NCBI RefSeq assembly: GCF_019236175.1
Contig: NZ_JAFAJM010000009.1
Location: forward strand, 186,001 to 250,000
Length of the DNA: 64,000 nt
Direction: 5' to 3'
Origin: Chryseobacterium sp.
GTDB lineage: Bacteria > Bacteroidota > Bacteroidia > Flavobacteriales > Weeksellaceae
The notes below the pieces were generated by a model, which saw only the letters and a list, made by a program, of their open reading frames with translations, made no database searches and was not told the DNA's origin. Numbering within the stretch: position 1 is the stretch's first letter; each line of letters opens with the position of its first letter. The position numbers and the translations under genes were made by a program. Positions 26,716 to 35,896 of the stretch are shown here, piece after piece.

Positions 26716-27369
26716 TTAGTAAGCTGCAGTAAAACGTTCACGAATGTGGTTATTCTGTTCAAGTTCATCTACCAAAACCACTGCTACGTCTTCAACTGAA
26801 AGACGGCTTCTTCCGTTTTCGTCAAACACAGGAGTTTCCAGAGATGTTCTGTATTGTCCGGTTCTTTCTCCTACGTTAGCCTGGTTCATTTCTACGGCAG
26901 GGCTAAAGAACGTCCAGTCCAGTGTATTATTTTCTTTGATTTTGTTTAAGTAATCTCTCGCTGCAGTAGCTCCGGGTTTGTAAGCATCCGGAAAATCAGG
27001 GGTATCTACAATCTGTACATGGTCAGGAGTATATAAACTTCCGGCTCCTCCTACTACAATAAGTCTTTTTACTCCGGCCTGTTCCACTGCTTTTTCAATA
27101 TTCACAGAACCGTTGAAGAAGTCATTATAAAGATTAGGGTTTGTCCAGCCCGCATTAAAAGCACTGATAACAGCATCACTTCCTTTTAAAGCTCCTGCCA
27201 GTTCATCTACATTGTTTACATCAATACTTTTTGCGGTTACATTCTCTTGTGTTTTTACCTTCGATGCATCTCTGACTAACGCCTCTACGGCATATCCTCT
27301 GTGTGCTAATTCTGTTACGATGTGTGCTCCTACAAATCCTGTGGCACCAATTACTGCTACTTTTTTCAT
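26716..27369 (-). CDS. NAD(P)-binding oxidoreductase (atypical SDR)
   Basis: This 217-aa protein has N-terminal cofactor motif GATGFVG at 8-14 and resembles NmrA/YwnB-type single-domain reductases. The middle contains VVGGAGSLYTPD and the end a SVEDVAVVLVDELE segment. A 19-bp palindrome matching the one at the Rrf2 promoter lies 25 nt upstream, so it is probably repressed by that regulator. It may act in quinone or electrophile stress, an inference from the regulator family. Confidence 0.85.
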   Translation of the reverse strand: MKKVAVIGATGFVGAHIVTELAHRGYAVEALVRDASKVKTQENVTAKSIDVNNVDELAGALKGSDAVISAFNAGWTNPNLYNDFFNGSVNIEKAVEQAGVKRLIVVGGAGSLYTPDHVQIVDTPDFPDAYKPGATAARDYLNKIKENNTLDWTFFSPAVEMNQANVGERTGQYRTSLETPVFDENGRSRLSVEDVAVVLVDELEQNNHIRERFTAAY

Positions 27370-27393
27370 AATGTTTTATTTTTAAAATTAAAC

Positions 27394-27412
27394 TGTAATA
27401 AATATTGTTACA
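27394..27412. promoter_or_regulatory. Candidate Rrf2 operator, copy 2
   Basis: TGTAATAAATATTGTTACA is an inverted repeat with TGTAA/TTACA arms. It agrees at 17 of 19 positions with the palindrome in the promoter of the Rrf2 gene at 27877-27895. Confidence 0.6.
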
Positions 27413-27430
27413 TTTATGGGTAAAAAAATT

Positions 27431-27841
27431 TTACCCGAACTGATCAGCGAATTCTTCCAAAGACTTAACTCCTAAAAAACGAACGACTAATTGATCTGTC
27501 TCTTCAAATAGCGTATTTAAATGAATATTAATTTCCTTCCCGACACTGCATGCCGGATTGGGATTCTGGTTTTTCTTTCCTAATACTTCTGTATTCTTTA
27601 CCGCTTTGTAGATATCAGAAATTGCAATTATTCCGGCATCTTTTGCAAGCTGGCTTCCACCTTCTTTTCCTTGTCTGCTGACAATCAGACCTGCTTCTCT
27701 CAACACGCTGATTTCTTTTCGGACAATCACAGGATTAACATTGATACTACCGGCAATCCATTCAGAAGTAAGCCACTCCTGAGGACTTTTCGCCAATAAC
27801 GTCATTATATGTACTGCCGTAGCAAATCTTGTATTATTCAT
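27431..27841 (-). CDS. Rrf2-family transcriptional regulator
   Basis: This 136-aa winged-helix repressor opens with RFATAVHIMTLLAKSP, has recognition helix region SINVNPVIVRKEISVLREAGL and a wing with RQGKEGGSQLA. It has a single cysteine (NPACSVGKE) instead of the three of IscR, so it is more like thiol-sensing YwnA-type proteins than a cluster-binding one. It heads the unit with the oxidoreductase and MBL genes. The operator overlapping its own promoter suggests autoregulation. Confidence 0.88.
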   Translation of the reverse strand: MNNTRFATAVHIMTLLAKSPQEWLTSEWIAGSINVNPVIVRKEISVLREAGLIVSRQGKEGGSQLAKDAGIIAISDIYKAVKNTEVLGKKNQNPNPACSVGKEINIHLNTLFEETDQLVVRFLGVKSLEEFADQFG

Positions 27842-27853
27842 TGTAATTACATG

Positions 27854-27862
27854 GCAAAGATA
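27854..27862 (-). promoter_or_regulatory. Promoter of the Rrf2 gene (-7 box)
   Basis: The minus strand reads TATCTTTGC, with a TTTG at -33 separated by 19 nt. Both Bacteroidetes elements are therefore present. The short leader ends at the ATG at 27841. Confidence 0.7.
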
Positions 27863-27876
27863 GACATTTTTTTAAA

Positions 27877-27895
27877 TGTAACAAATATTATTACA
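27877..27895. promoter_or_regulatory. Candidate Rrf2 operator, copy 1
   Basis: TGTAACAAATATTATTACA, with arms TGTAA/TTACA, covers the -33 element of the Rrf2 promoter. A bound repressor would block polymerase. Confidence 0.6.
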
Positions 27896-27907
27896 GTTAA
27901 TTTTTTC

Positions 27908-28858
27908 TTAAAGAACCAATTTGTCCAGATCCAGTAACAGATAATTAATATTCTGATTGATCGTTCTTGTAGCAGACTGCATCTGATTAAGCATTGCTGC
28001 TCTGTTATGCAGGTCATCTGCCCTGTAATATCCACCGTCACTAAAAATTACTGATTGATCTGCTGTTATTTTATTATCATTAAACTGATAATGCAGCCAT
28101 CTCATTTTCATATTTCCGATAATAGAACGTTCTTCTCTGTTTGAAAATTTCTTCTCTGTATACATATACCAGATGAATGGCGGAAAATTGGGCGACTCCA
28201 GTTTTTCTCTCCATACATCTCTAAGGAGATTTCTCTGATGAATAAATTCAACTTTTTTACCTTTCGGATTGAGGGTTGCCAATCCAAATCCGGCCCCTAA
28301 AACCCCACCGCCAATACTTATCGCATTATCCCAGCCATCTGCTTTTACAATTCCTCCGGCAATAGAAGTAGCTGCTCCGGCAATAATGGAGTATAAAATC
28401 AGTTTATTATTTCGGGATGAGTTAAGGTTATCTACATAATTTCCGATTTGGGCTACTCTTTCACCCTCACAGTCAAATTCAGCGGCAACGGCATCCAGCT
28501 CAGTTAAAGCAATGGTAATCCTGCTGTTGATTTTAGTTTTAAGCTGTAAAATTTTCACCTGTGAAGTAAGTGATGAATCTTTTTTAAGTTCAATGATCTT
28601 ATGCACATCGCTCAGATTATCTAGTGCATTCAGGATGAGGATACTCTGATCCGTAAATATTTCTTTAAGGTCTTTATTAGCAGCTAAAATAGAGTCTGAA
28701 TGATAAGAAGGAAGTTTATTGCTGTAGTTATATTTAAACGGGGCTTTACAATAACTATCCTTAAGAGTAAGGATATTCTGCTGAATTACCTGATTTTTTT
28801 TGGAAACACAAGATGCCAAAACGCTTACAACAGCAATAAAGTAAAAGAGTTTTTTCAT
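27908..28858 (-). CDS. Uncharacterised lipoprotein, 316 aa
   Basis: The N-terminus MKKLFYFIAVVSVLASC is a lipoprotein signal with lipobox LASC. The mature part is helical to about residue 165. A Gly/Ala-rich hydrophobic stretch (IIAGAATSIAGGIVKADGWDNAISIGGGVLGAGFGLA, quoted in part) could be membrane-inserting. An aromatic C-terminal part (FPPFIWYMYTEKKFSN) follows. I do not recognise the family. It is transcribed alone. Confidence 0.7.
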   Translation of the reverse strand: MKKLFYFIAVVSVLASCVSKKNQVIQQNILTLKDSYCKAPFKYNYSNKLPSYHSDSILAANKDLKEIFTDQSILILNALDNLSDVHKIIELKKDSSLTSQVKILQLKTKINSRITIALTELDAVAAEFDCEGERVAQIGNYVDNLNSSRNNKLILYSIIAGAATSIAGGIVKADGWDNAISIGGGVLGAGFGLATLNPKGKKVEFIHQRNLLRDVWREKLESPNFPPFIWYMYTEKKFSNREERSIIGNMKMRWLHYQFNDNKITADQSVIFSDGGYYRADDLHNRAAMLNQMQSATRTINQNINYLLLDLDKLVL

Positions 28859-29008
28859 TCAGTTCTATTTTGTGTATTCATTGAATTATTATAAAACTAA
28901 ATTGTAAACTCTATATATCATTTCATAACAATTCATCCATACGAATATAAAACAAATAAAAAAATTTACCTGGATTCAGGTAAATTTTTAATCTATTTTT
29001 AAGCCGGA

Positions 29009-29443
29009 TTATTTAATTCCCAATAATTCAACTTCAAAAACAAGTGTACTGTTTGGTCCTATTTCTTTACTGATTTCCTGATCTCCATACGCTAAATGCG
29101 GCGGAATAATCAGTCTCCATTTACTTCCGACAGGCATTAGCTGAAGAGCTTCAGTCCATCCGGAAATTACCCTGTTTAGAGGAAAAGAAGCTGGTGTTCC
29201 TCTTTTTACAGAGCTGTCGAAAATTTTTCCGGCAATTGTTGTTCCGTGGTAATGGCATTTTACGGTGGACTTAGGGCCTGGTTTTGCACCGTCTCCTTCC
29301 GTAATAATTTCGTATTGTAAGCCGCTTGGTAATTGTACCACACTTTCTCTCTTACCATACTCTTCCATATATTCCTTACCGTCTTTCAGGTTCTTTTCTG
29401 CCAATTCCTTTTTACGTTTAAATAACAAATCTGCTACTCCCAT
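29009..29443 (-). CDS. FKBP-type peptidyl-prolyl isomerase
   Basis: The 144-aa form starting at MGVADLLF is preferred, because the 49 upstream codons are AT-rich and unlike the family. The FKBP domain includes VKCHYHGTTIAGKIFDSS, VISGWTEALQLMPVGSKW and IPPHLAYGDQ, as in Mip/FkpA/FklB proteins. With this start it is cytoplasmic, with a short helical N-terminal extension. It catalyses cis-trans isomerisation of X-Pro bonds. Confidence 0.9.
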   Translation of the reverse strand: MGVADLLFKRKKELAEKNLKDGKEYMEEYGKRESVVQLPSGLQYEIITEGDGAKPGPKSTVKCHYHGTTIAGKIFDSSVKRGTPASFPLNRVISGWTEALQLMPVGSKWRLIIPPHLAYGDQEISKEIGPNSTLVFEVELLGIK

Positions 29444-29706
29444 ATTATAATTTTTTACAAAGATAATGCTTTTTGAAATGAGCAGATCATGTAAAAGCCA
29501 AGACTGATTTTCTTCTTTCAGATTAAAGCTAAAAAAATAATTTTGTATAACCAGATCTTTTTCATAAATAAAAAAAACATTGATATTCAAATATTTATAA
29601 AGAAAATAAACGATTTATTCTTTATTATCATGAAAATTCAAATAATTGTAATACACCGTTAACACAGATTCCAAAACTTGGCGTTATAATTGAATTTAAA
29701 AACTAA

Positions 29707-30714
29707 ATGCCAAATCCATTAAAATATAATAAAAAGTTCGATGAACTTAATGAAGAGGAGAAAAAACTTCTGGAAATCAATAAAAAAACAATTGCTGATT
29801 TTGTTGAGCAATCTTCATTGATAAGCGATGTTAATTATGCCACCAGAAATGCCCATGCAAAAACCTATGTCATAGCCAAGGGAGAGTTTTTGATTGATCC
29901 CCATATTCCTGAAGCATTACAGCCTTTTTTTGATAAAGAAAAATTTGATCTTATCATCCGATTATCTAATGCCCGGTTTACCATTAAAAATTCCGAAAAG
30001 GATGTTCCTGCTTATGGATTTGCAGTGCAGATCAGAGATGAAAATGGCGGATTACTGGCCAATTATCCGTTGGCTAATTTCCCCCTGTTTCCTATCAATT
30101 CTGTTTCCACCTTTTTAAAACTATTTACGGCTATTAACCGTTCTTATCTAAAAAAAGGGAGTGGGTTATTTTCTATCGCCGCTCAGCTTCTTAAAACGAT
30201 TCCTTCTGTCTTAACCGGGTCTTTCCTAAAGAATGCTGTAAAATTATTTCGTAAGAAAAATGATTTCATTTTATCTTTTGATTATTATTCGGTAGGGGCT
30301 TACCGTCTCGGAGACTACATGATCAAAATAAAACTAAGTCCCGTATCCGTAGATAAAAATACAGGCAGAAAAGAAAATATAAAAGAAACTTTAAAGGCTT
30401 ACTTTCAAACCCATGATTTTACGGCGAATGTCTTAATACAGATTTGCTATGATCTCAAAGATCAGCCCATCAATAAGCTGAATATTGAATGGAAGAACTC
30501 TCCTTTCATTAAAATTGGCGAAGTCAAAATAAATAAAGATTCTCTGCTGGATTCCAGAAATTGCACCAATGAACTTCTTTCATTTAACCCTTTTGAAAGT
30601 AAGATATTTTTCCAACCGGTAGGAAAAATACAAAAACTGCGCGATGAAGCCTATAAAATATCCGTACAGACAAGGAGAAAAATCAATAAGCTGCTACATG
30701 GTAAAGGAATTTGA
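29707..30714 (+). CDS. Catalase-fold protein
   Basis: This 335-aa protein resembles the small catalase-related family rather than a full catalase. HAKTYVIAKGEFLI corresponds to the region around the distal histidine, RLSNARFTI to the conserved FS-type strand, and the end (FNPFESKIFFQPVGKIQKLRDEAY) to the FNPW/PLG motif. The proximal tyrosine segment is not clear, so heme binding is uncertain. No signal peptide. It could act on lipid peroxides or be non-catalytic. Confidence 0.7.
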   Translation: MPNPLKYNKKFDELNEEEKKLLEINKKTIADFVEQSSLISDVNYATRNAHAKTYVIAKGEFLIDPHIPEALQPFFDKEKFDLIIRLSNARFTIKNSEKDVPAYGFAVQIRDENGGLLANYPLANFPLFPINSVSTFLKLFTAINRSYLKKGSGLFSIAAQLLKTIPSVLTGSFLKNAVKLFRKKNDFILSFDYYSVGAYRLGDYMIKIKLSPVSVDKNTGRKENIKETLKAYFQTHDFTANVLIQICYDLKDQPINKLNIEWKNSPFIKIGEVKINKDSLLDSRNCTNELLSFNPFESKIFFQPVGKIQKLRDEAYKISVQTRRKINKLLHGKGI

Positions 30715-30753
30715 AAACAGGGTTATTTTCAGTTTTACCCACGAATATTTACT

Positions 30754-30789
30754 AAAAAAAAAAGACTGTCGCATCAACAGTCTTTTTTT
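30754..30789. terminator. Bidirectional terminator
   Basis: AAAGACTGT/ACAGTCTTT arms lie between long A and T runs, separating the catalase-fold gene from the convergent NTF2-like gene. Confidence 0.8.
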
Positions 30790-30792
30790 ACT

Positions 30793-31206
30793 TTATTTTA
30801 ATTTCCGGTCTTCTTCCTGTATAGGCAGATCATTGATACTTGCATATCTTTTGGCCATCAGTCCGTTTTCATCAAATTCCCAGTTTTCATTTCCATAAGC
30901 TCTGAACCACTGCCCGTCTTGTGTCTGATATTCATATTCAAAACGAACCGCAATCCGGTTATCAGTATGGGCCCAATATTCTTTTTTAAGCCGGTAATGG
31001 AGTTCTTTTTCCCATTTATTTTTAAGAAATTCTACAATATCCTCTCTTCCGTTGACAAATGTACCTCTGTTTCTCCATTCACTGTCAAGGGTATAGGCTT
31101 TCGAGACCTTTTCAGGATCCTGACTGTTCCAGGCATCTTCTGCTATTTGAATTTTTTGTTTTGCCGTTTCCAGAGTGAAAGGCGGCAGCGGATGTTTCTG
31201 TTCCAT
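30793..31206 (-). CDS. NTF2-like protein (DUF1348-type)
   Basis: This 137-aa SnoaL/NTF2 fold protein has family segments [34 protein letters not shown] and [18 protein letters not shown]. Proteins of this type are small and cytoplasmic with no agreed reaction. It starts 3 nt after the end of the TetR gene on the same strand, so it is the likely regulated partner. Confidence 0.85.
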   Translation of the reverse strand: MEQKHPLPPFTLETAKQKIQIAEDAWNSQDPEKVSKAYTLDSEWRNRGTFVNGREDIVEFLKNKWEKELHYRLKKEYWAHTDNRIAVRFEYEYQTQDGQWFRAYGNENWEFDENGLMAKRYASINDLPIQEEDRKLK

Positions 31207-31209
31207 TGG

Positions 31210-31737
31210 TTAGGGTATTAAATTGATTAGTATTTTCTTTGTCTTTTCTATCAGTTCATTGGATCTGAAAAGCTGGCTCTCAACAATACTGCTCTCAAAA
31301 AGCATATACACATGATCCGAAAGCACATCATCTCTCAGCAGTTCTAAAAAGTAATTTCTAAGATCTGTTTTATGCGACCGGATTACATCTAAAATTTTAA
31401 TATTATCCGTAGGAATTTCAGATAAAATATTCAAAAAACTACATCCTCTGAAACTCTCTTTTTTGTTCATATAGATCAGGAAATCAAAAGCATACATTAT
31501 CTTAGATTTGGGATCAGGAGCCTGCTTTGAAAAAGTAAGCAGCTCATTAAACCAGTACTGATGTCTTACATTCAGAAATTCGACACAAAGGTCTTCTTTG
31601 GATTTAAAGTATTGGTAGAAACTTGCTTTTGCGACCTCCGCTTCTGCAATGATCTGATTAATTCCTGTGGAATTATATCCCTGTTTTGTAAATAATTCGA
31701 AGGTTGTTTCTACAATTCTTTCTCTCGGAGACTTCAT
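31210..31737 (-). CDS. TetR/AcrR-family repressor
   Basis: This 175-aa protein has an N-terminal helix-turn-helix (FTKQGYNSTGINQIIAEAEV and SFYQYFKSKEDL) and a helical ligand-binding part. A promoter with an overlapping 18-bp palindrome lies just upstream, indicating autoregulation of this gene and the NTF2-like gene behind it. The ligand is unknown. Confidence 0.9.
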   Translation of the reverse strand: MKSPRERIVETTFELFTKQGYNSTGINQIIAEAEVAKASFYQYFKSKEDLCVEFLNVRHQYWFNELLTFSKQAPDPKSKIMYAFDFLIYMNKKESFRGCSFLNILSEIPTDNIKILDVIRSHKTDLRNYFLELLRDDVLSDHVYMLFESSIVESQLFRSNELIEKTKKILINLIP

Positions 31738-31757
31738 TTTACTGTTATTTTATAAAA

Positions 31758-31765
31758 CAAATATA
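31758..31765 (-). promoter_or_regulatory. -7 box of the TetR operon
   Basis: The minus strand reads TATATTTG, with a TTTG 20 nt upstream that lies inside the palindrome at 31781-31798. Confidence 0.65.
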
Positions 31766-31780
31766 AGATAAAAGAGCAAA

Positions 31781-31798
31781 ACAGACAAACCTGTCTGT
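31781..31798. promoter_or_regulatory. TetR operator palindrome
   Basis: ACAGAC-n6-GTCTGT is a perfect interrupted palindrome typical of TetR-family operators. It covers the -33 element of the TetR promoter, so binding should block initiation. Confidence 0.7.
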
Positions 31799-31837
31799 CT
31801 GTTAATTTAAATTATGTTTAAGTCTAAGTTTTAAAGA

Positions 31838-31875
31838 CAAAAAAACCTCCGGGAATTACTTCCAGGAGGTTTATT
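31838..31875 (-). terminator. Terminator of the Ter cluster
   Basis: An AAACCTCC/GGAGGTTT stem is followed on the minus strand by seven T residues, 20-50 nt after the TerC stop. Confidence 0.75.
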
Positions 31876-31891
31876 ATCTATTTTAATACAC

Positions 31892-32911
31892 TTATTTTTC
31901 TTTCGGTTCTTCTTTTTTCTCTTCCTCTTTGTCAGGGAAAATGATAGACAGAATAACAGAAATAACCAGTACTCCACCTACAATTCCAAGAGAAACAGGG
32001 GATGAAATATGATACCATGGTGCAATCAGCATTTTAACTCCGATAAACGAAAGGATAATAGCCAGTCCGTACGGAAGCTTGCTGAACATATGAATAAAGT
32101 TTGCCAATAGGAAATACAGTGATCTAAGTCCTAAAATGGCAAAGATATTGGAGGTATAAAGGATGAACGGATCATCAGAAATCGCGAAAATTGCCGGGAT
32201 GGAATCCACTGCAAAAAGGACGTCTGTAAATTCAATTACTCCTACCACCACCAATAATGGTGTTGCCATTTTAATTCCGTTTTGAATAGTGAAAAACTTA
32301 TCACCATCATAATTATCGGAAACTTTCCAGAAGCTTTTAATGAGCTTGGCTCCTGCTGTATTACTGTAATCTTCATCATCGTCATCATCTCCGTCACCCC
32401 ATGATTTGATTCCGGCATACACAAGGAATAACCCAAACAGAGTCATTACAATATTAATTTTCACCGGGGTTCCAAAAATATCCATCTCAGGAAGGTAAGT
32501 CAGGTTGATTAGCCCTACTCCGGCAAAGATAAATATGGCTCTGAAAATCAATGCTCCGATGATTCCCCAGAACAGAACTTTATGATGCAGGAATTTGGGT
32601 ACTTTGAAAAATCCAAAAACAAGGATAAATACAAATAAATTATCCACAGAAAGGGCTTTTTCAATCCAGTAGGCTGCCTGATATTGGGTAAACTTTTCTA
32701 CTGCCAGTGCATGACTTTCCGGAGTTCCGTCTGTATTGAATACCCAATATACTACTCCTGAAAAGATCATGGATAATGAAATCCAGACCACGGTCCAGAT
32801 AGTAGCTTCTTTGGATGAAACTTCATGGCTTTTTTTGTTGAATACTCCTAAATCCAGAAGCAGCATGATAACAACCGTTATCGCAAATCCCCACACCAAG
32901 CCGGGGTGCAT
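31892..32911 (-). CDS. TerC-family integral membrane protein
   Basis: TerC proteins are multi-pass membrane proteins linked to tellurite resistance, metal export and Ter-type stress systems. From the ATG at 32911 the protein has 339 aa, about eight hydrophobic helices, and conserved acidic residues in membrane segments (LLLDLGVFNKK, ALSVDNLFVFILVF, VDSIPAIFAISDDPF). An acidic loop (GDGDDDDDEDY) lies in the middle. A GTG at 32935 is an alternative start. It is the last gene of the Ter cluster. Confidence 0.92.
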   Translation of the reverse strand: MHPGLVWGFAITVVIMLLLDLGVFNKKSHEVSSKEATIWTVVWISLSMIFSGVVYWVFNTDGTPESHALAVEKFTQYQAAYWIEKALSVDNLFVFILVFGFFKVPKFLHHKVLFWGIIGALIFRAIFIFAGVGLINLTYLPEMDIFGTPVKINIVMTLFGLFLVYAGIKSWGDGDDDDDEDYSNTAGAKLIKSFWKVSDNYDGDKFFTIQNGIKMATPLLVVVGVIEFTDVLFAVDSIPAIFAISDDPFILYTSNIFAILGLRSLYFLLANFIHMFSKLPYGLAIILSFIGVKMLIAPWYHISSPVSLGIVGGVLVISVILSIIFPDKEEEKKEEPKEK

Positions 32912-33023
32912 ATCTAAAATACTATGTTTTTCCACTGAGTTATATATTATTTTATACGATAAAAGCAATAAGTGCACAAAGTACAAATATTGCTATTTTA
33001 TTTATCTATTGACTGATTGTTGA

Positions 33024-33632
33024 TTATAAATAATTCATCTGCACGGTCTGAATCGTCTGCTCAAGTTTTCTGTCTGCAGTGGGATCTCCGATAGCATTGA
33101 ATTTCCATTCTCCGTTTCTCTTGTAAAAAACCCCCATTACCATGGCCACATGGCCACTGAAAGAAGCAGTGTTTGCAATGTCATATTTAGCAAAAACCTC
33201 TCTCACATTAGTAGGCGTACCTTCATAGATACGGATAGAAGCAAAAGGAATCGTTCCGAAATCCTGACCTCTGTAGCTATTCAATACCATCGCGACATGC
33301 TCTACATTAGGTTCCAGTTTACTGAAATCTACTGTGATAACTTCATTGTCTAATCCGTCATCACCATCGATATCACCGGTAAGGTCATCTCCGCTGTGTC
33401 TTACCGATCCGTTTTTTGATTTCAGATTTCCGAAATAGATAACTTCAGTCACATTTTTATTTGAATCGTATAAAATGCAGCTTCCGTCTAAGTCTACTGC
33501 TTCTTTTTTAGTTCCGAAAAATCCTTTTTTTTCAATTGCTCCCCAGTTGATTCCAACACATGCCTGGGAAAGTTCAGCTCCGTTTTCTTTTTTAAGGTTA
33601 ATTCTCTGACCTTTTTGTAAGTTGATAGCCAT
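33024..33632 (-). CDS. TerD-family calcium-binding protein, copy 1
   Basis: This 202-aa TerD domain opens with MAINLQKGQRINL. Calcium-site acidic residues are in VDLDGSCILYD and GDDLTGDIDGDD, and the end has FYKRNGEWKFNAIGDP. TerD proteins are cytoplasmic or membrane-peripheral Ca-binding scaffolds of the Ter stress system. It is larger than copy 2 (185 aa) and diverged, so the two are not redundant recent duplicates. Confidence 0.93.
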   Translation of the reverse strand: MAINLQKGQRINLKKENGAELSQACVGINWGAIEKKGFFGTKKEAVDLDGSCILYDSNKNVTEVIYFGNLKSKNGSVRHSGDDLTGDIDGDDGLDNEVITVDFSKLEPNVEHVAMVLNSYRGQDFGTIPFASIRIYEGTPTNVREVFAKYDIANTASFSGHVAMVMGVFYKRNGEWKFNAIGDPTADRKLEQTIQTVQMNYL

Positions 33633-33761
33633 CTTTTTATGTTTAGTTGTTATTTATTTTTTAGGACAAAAAAACAATAAGAAAGGGATGTGGTACAGGG
33701 TAAAGATTTCCTATTCATATCCCATTTTCCGTTTGGCGTTTTTTTGCATTCAAATTTCATT

Positions 33762-34709
33762 TTAGTTATTATTCAAATTCAAATTAAGCATTGCCCGCAG
33801 AATATTTGTCTCTTCATCAAAATCAAATATTTTGCTCATAATATCTATATTCTCAAGGTTTCTCAGATAATCTTTCAGCACACCTTCCACCTCTGCCGGC
33901 AAAGTACGTTTTCTTTCATTCATCCCGTTTTCCAGCAGTTCATTTTTTCTTTTCAGCTGATCAATGATGCCGCTTTGGTTCGACTGGTTTTCAGAAATAT
34001 CAAGCTGAGCAAGATCACGATCAAAAAGGTAAAGCTTTTTGTCTTCTATACTGAAGATAAAATAATCATCAGACTGAAAGATCCTGAACAATTCGTATTC
34101 GTGAATTCCGATCAGGTAGCCACAGACAAAACGAACTTTAAACCCTTGTATATTCAACCGTCCCAGTAATTTCCTTTCAATGGAATAATCTTTATACTGA
34201 TAGGCGGGAAAAGAACCGGGGGTCAGCAGAGATTCATCTGCTTCTGTCCTGTAATATTCCTGGGCATATTTTTTATAAAAATATAATACATTATCCCAAC
34301 TGGCGGTAAAAATATCTTCTGTAAGATCTTTATAGAGTGTTTTAAGATGTTGGGAAAACACACCGCTGTACATTTTCCGGTCCGTCTCAAAGCTATCGAT
34401 CTGTCTTTCCTGAAAACCTGATATATATTTATTATTAATATCAATTTCATTAATGACAGCCAGCATATCATTTTCTTTCTGACGCTTTATTTTGGTCAGC
34501 AATTCTATGAGACTATCGGTATACTGAAGGTGAAAAAGTTCCAGTTTATTATAATCTAAAGCCGTATTTTCCTGAAACAGATTGTGGATAATATCCGTTT
34601 TAATATAAATAGATATTATGTCAATATGTTCAAAAAAATTAGCCAGAAGCTTAAGCCTCGTTAATCTTCTTCTGCTTTGTGATAATATGGTTGCTGCATC
34701 ATCTCCCAC
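33762..34709 (-). CDS. Uncharacterised protein of the Ter cluster
   Basis: This 315-aa protein has no signal or membrane segment and is predicted mostly helical. A C-terminal coiled segment (GIIDQLKRKNELLENGMNER) ends in a short acidic helix. I do not recognise it. It starts 15 nt after the TelA stop and precedes TerD copy 1, so it belongs to this operon. It may be a scaffold or TelA partner, judged from position only. Confidence 0.75.
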   Translation of the reverse strand: MGDDAATILSQSRRRLTRLKLLANFFEHIDIISIYIKTDIIHNLFQENTALDYNKLELFHLQYTDSLIELLTKIKRQKENDMLAVINEIDINNKYISGFQERQIDSFETDRKMYSGVFSQHLKTLYKDLTEDIFTASWDNVLYFYKKYAQEYYRTEADESLLTPGSFPAYQYKDYSIERKLLGRLNIQGFKVRFVCGYLIGIHEYELFRIFQSDDYFIFSIEDKKLYLFDRDLAQLDISENQSNQSGIIDQLKRKNELLENGMNERKRTLPAEVEGVLKDYLRNLENIDIMSKIFDFDEETNILRAMLNLNLNNN

Positions 34710-34724
34710 CTTGATCTCTATAAA

Positions 34725-35894
34725 TTAACCTCTGACATTTGCTTTTAATTCGCTCTCCAAAGTCTGAAGATCCTGGTCCAGTTTTCTTCTGTTATCAGCA
34801 CCCTGTTTCTGAATTTGTTTCACTTCATTCAGGGTATTAATCAACATTGAAGTTGTTTCTCTTAATGTTTCTACAGATACGATTGTCTGTTCATTAGCTC
34901 TTGCTACATTAACTGAATTTTGACCTAAACGTTCGGCATTCTTTCTTAAAATCTCTTCAGTGGTAGAAGATACTTTCTGTTGAATTTCAATATTCTGCTG
35001 TTGTCTGTACATAGCAACGGCAAGAGAAAGCTGATTTTTCCATACCGGAAGAGTTGTGGTAAGAATCGTCTGTGCTTTTTCAGCAATAGAAACGTTGTTA
35101 TTCTGTACCAGCCTGATCTGTGGAAGAGACTGCATCATAATAACACGTACTACTTTAAGATCCGCCATTCTACGGTCTAATCTTGCAATAAAATCTCTTT
35201 TATCAGCAATCTGATAATCCTGGAAGTTTTGTGGGTTGGCTTCCATCTGGGTAAGCTCCACTGCTGCTCTTTCCATTCTTACATTCCCTGCAATAACCAG
35301 ATCTTCAATCTGCTTGATGGAATTGACATTACTCTCAAAAATAGTCTGTAAAACAGCATTATCTTTTGTTGAGGTTATAATTCCTGCATTTACTTTATAA
35401 GAGATCTGTTCAATATTGTTGATGATCTTATCATATTTTGTAAACAAGTTTTCTACCTGAGTCACGATTTTTTTCATGAATGGTATTTTACTCAGGAAGC
35501 TTTTCACTTTATTTCCGTTTAGCTCCTCTACGTCTACATAGTTTAGTTCTACCAAAAGGTCGTTGATAAGTGCACCTACCTCTCCTGAGTTTGATCTTCT
35601 TACATTTCCCAGGAAGCTGTCACTCTGGTTGGCCAGTGTTTTTTGAAGTTCTGCTCCAAAATTGACGATAGATCCGGGATTGGCTTCATCAATAGAATTG
35701 GCAAGAACTTCGTATTTTTGGCGTTCTTCCGACTGCATCTGTGTCAGATTTACATTTCCTTCTCTGTCTACAAGAACCGCCGGTGCTGCATTCTGCGCAG
35801 GCTGGCTTGGTGGCGCCATCGGGGTAGGTTCAAATGTTCTAAGAGGTTCAATTGATCCAAGTGGATCTATCGGTTGATTTTCCTGATTATCCAT
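34725..35894 (-). CDS. TelA-like toxic anion resistance protein
   Basis: This 389-aa TelA (KlaA) family protein is almost all helical and cytoplasmic. The N-terminal 30 residues are Pro-rich. Family segments include FLSKIPFMKKIVTQVENLFTKY, VNAGIITSTKDNAVLQTIFE (in part) and WKNQLSLAVAMYRQQQN. It starts 3 nt after the end of TerD copy 2. TelA proteins accompany TerD in tellurite and colicin tolerance and phage-related stress responses; the mechanism is unresolved. Confidence 0.92.
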   Translation of the reverse strand: MDNQENQPIDPLGSIEPLRTFEPTPMAPPSQPAQNAAPAVLVDREGNVNLTQMQSEERQKYEVLANSIDEANPGSIVNFGAELQKTLANQSDSFLGNVRRSNSGEVGALINDLLVELNYVDVEELNGNKVKSFLSKIPFMKKIVTQVENLFTKYDKIINNIEQISYKVNAGIITSTKDNAVLQTIFESNVNSIKQIEDLVIAGNVRMERAAVELTQMEANPQNFQDYQIADKRDFIARLDRRMADLKVVRVIMMQSLPQIRLVQNNNVSIAEKAQTILTTTLPVWKNQLSLAVAMYRQQQNIEIQQKVSSTTEEILRKNAERLGQNSVNVARANEQTIVSVETLRETTSMLINTLNEVKQIQKQGADNRRKLDQDLQTLESELKANVRG

Positions 35895-35896
35895 GA

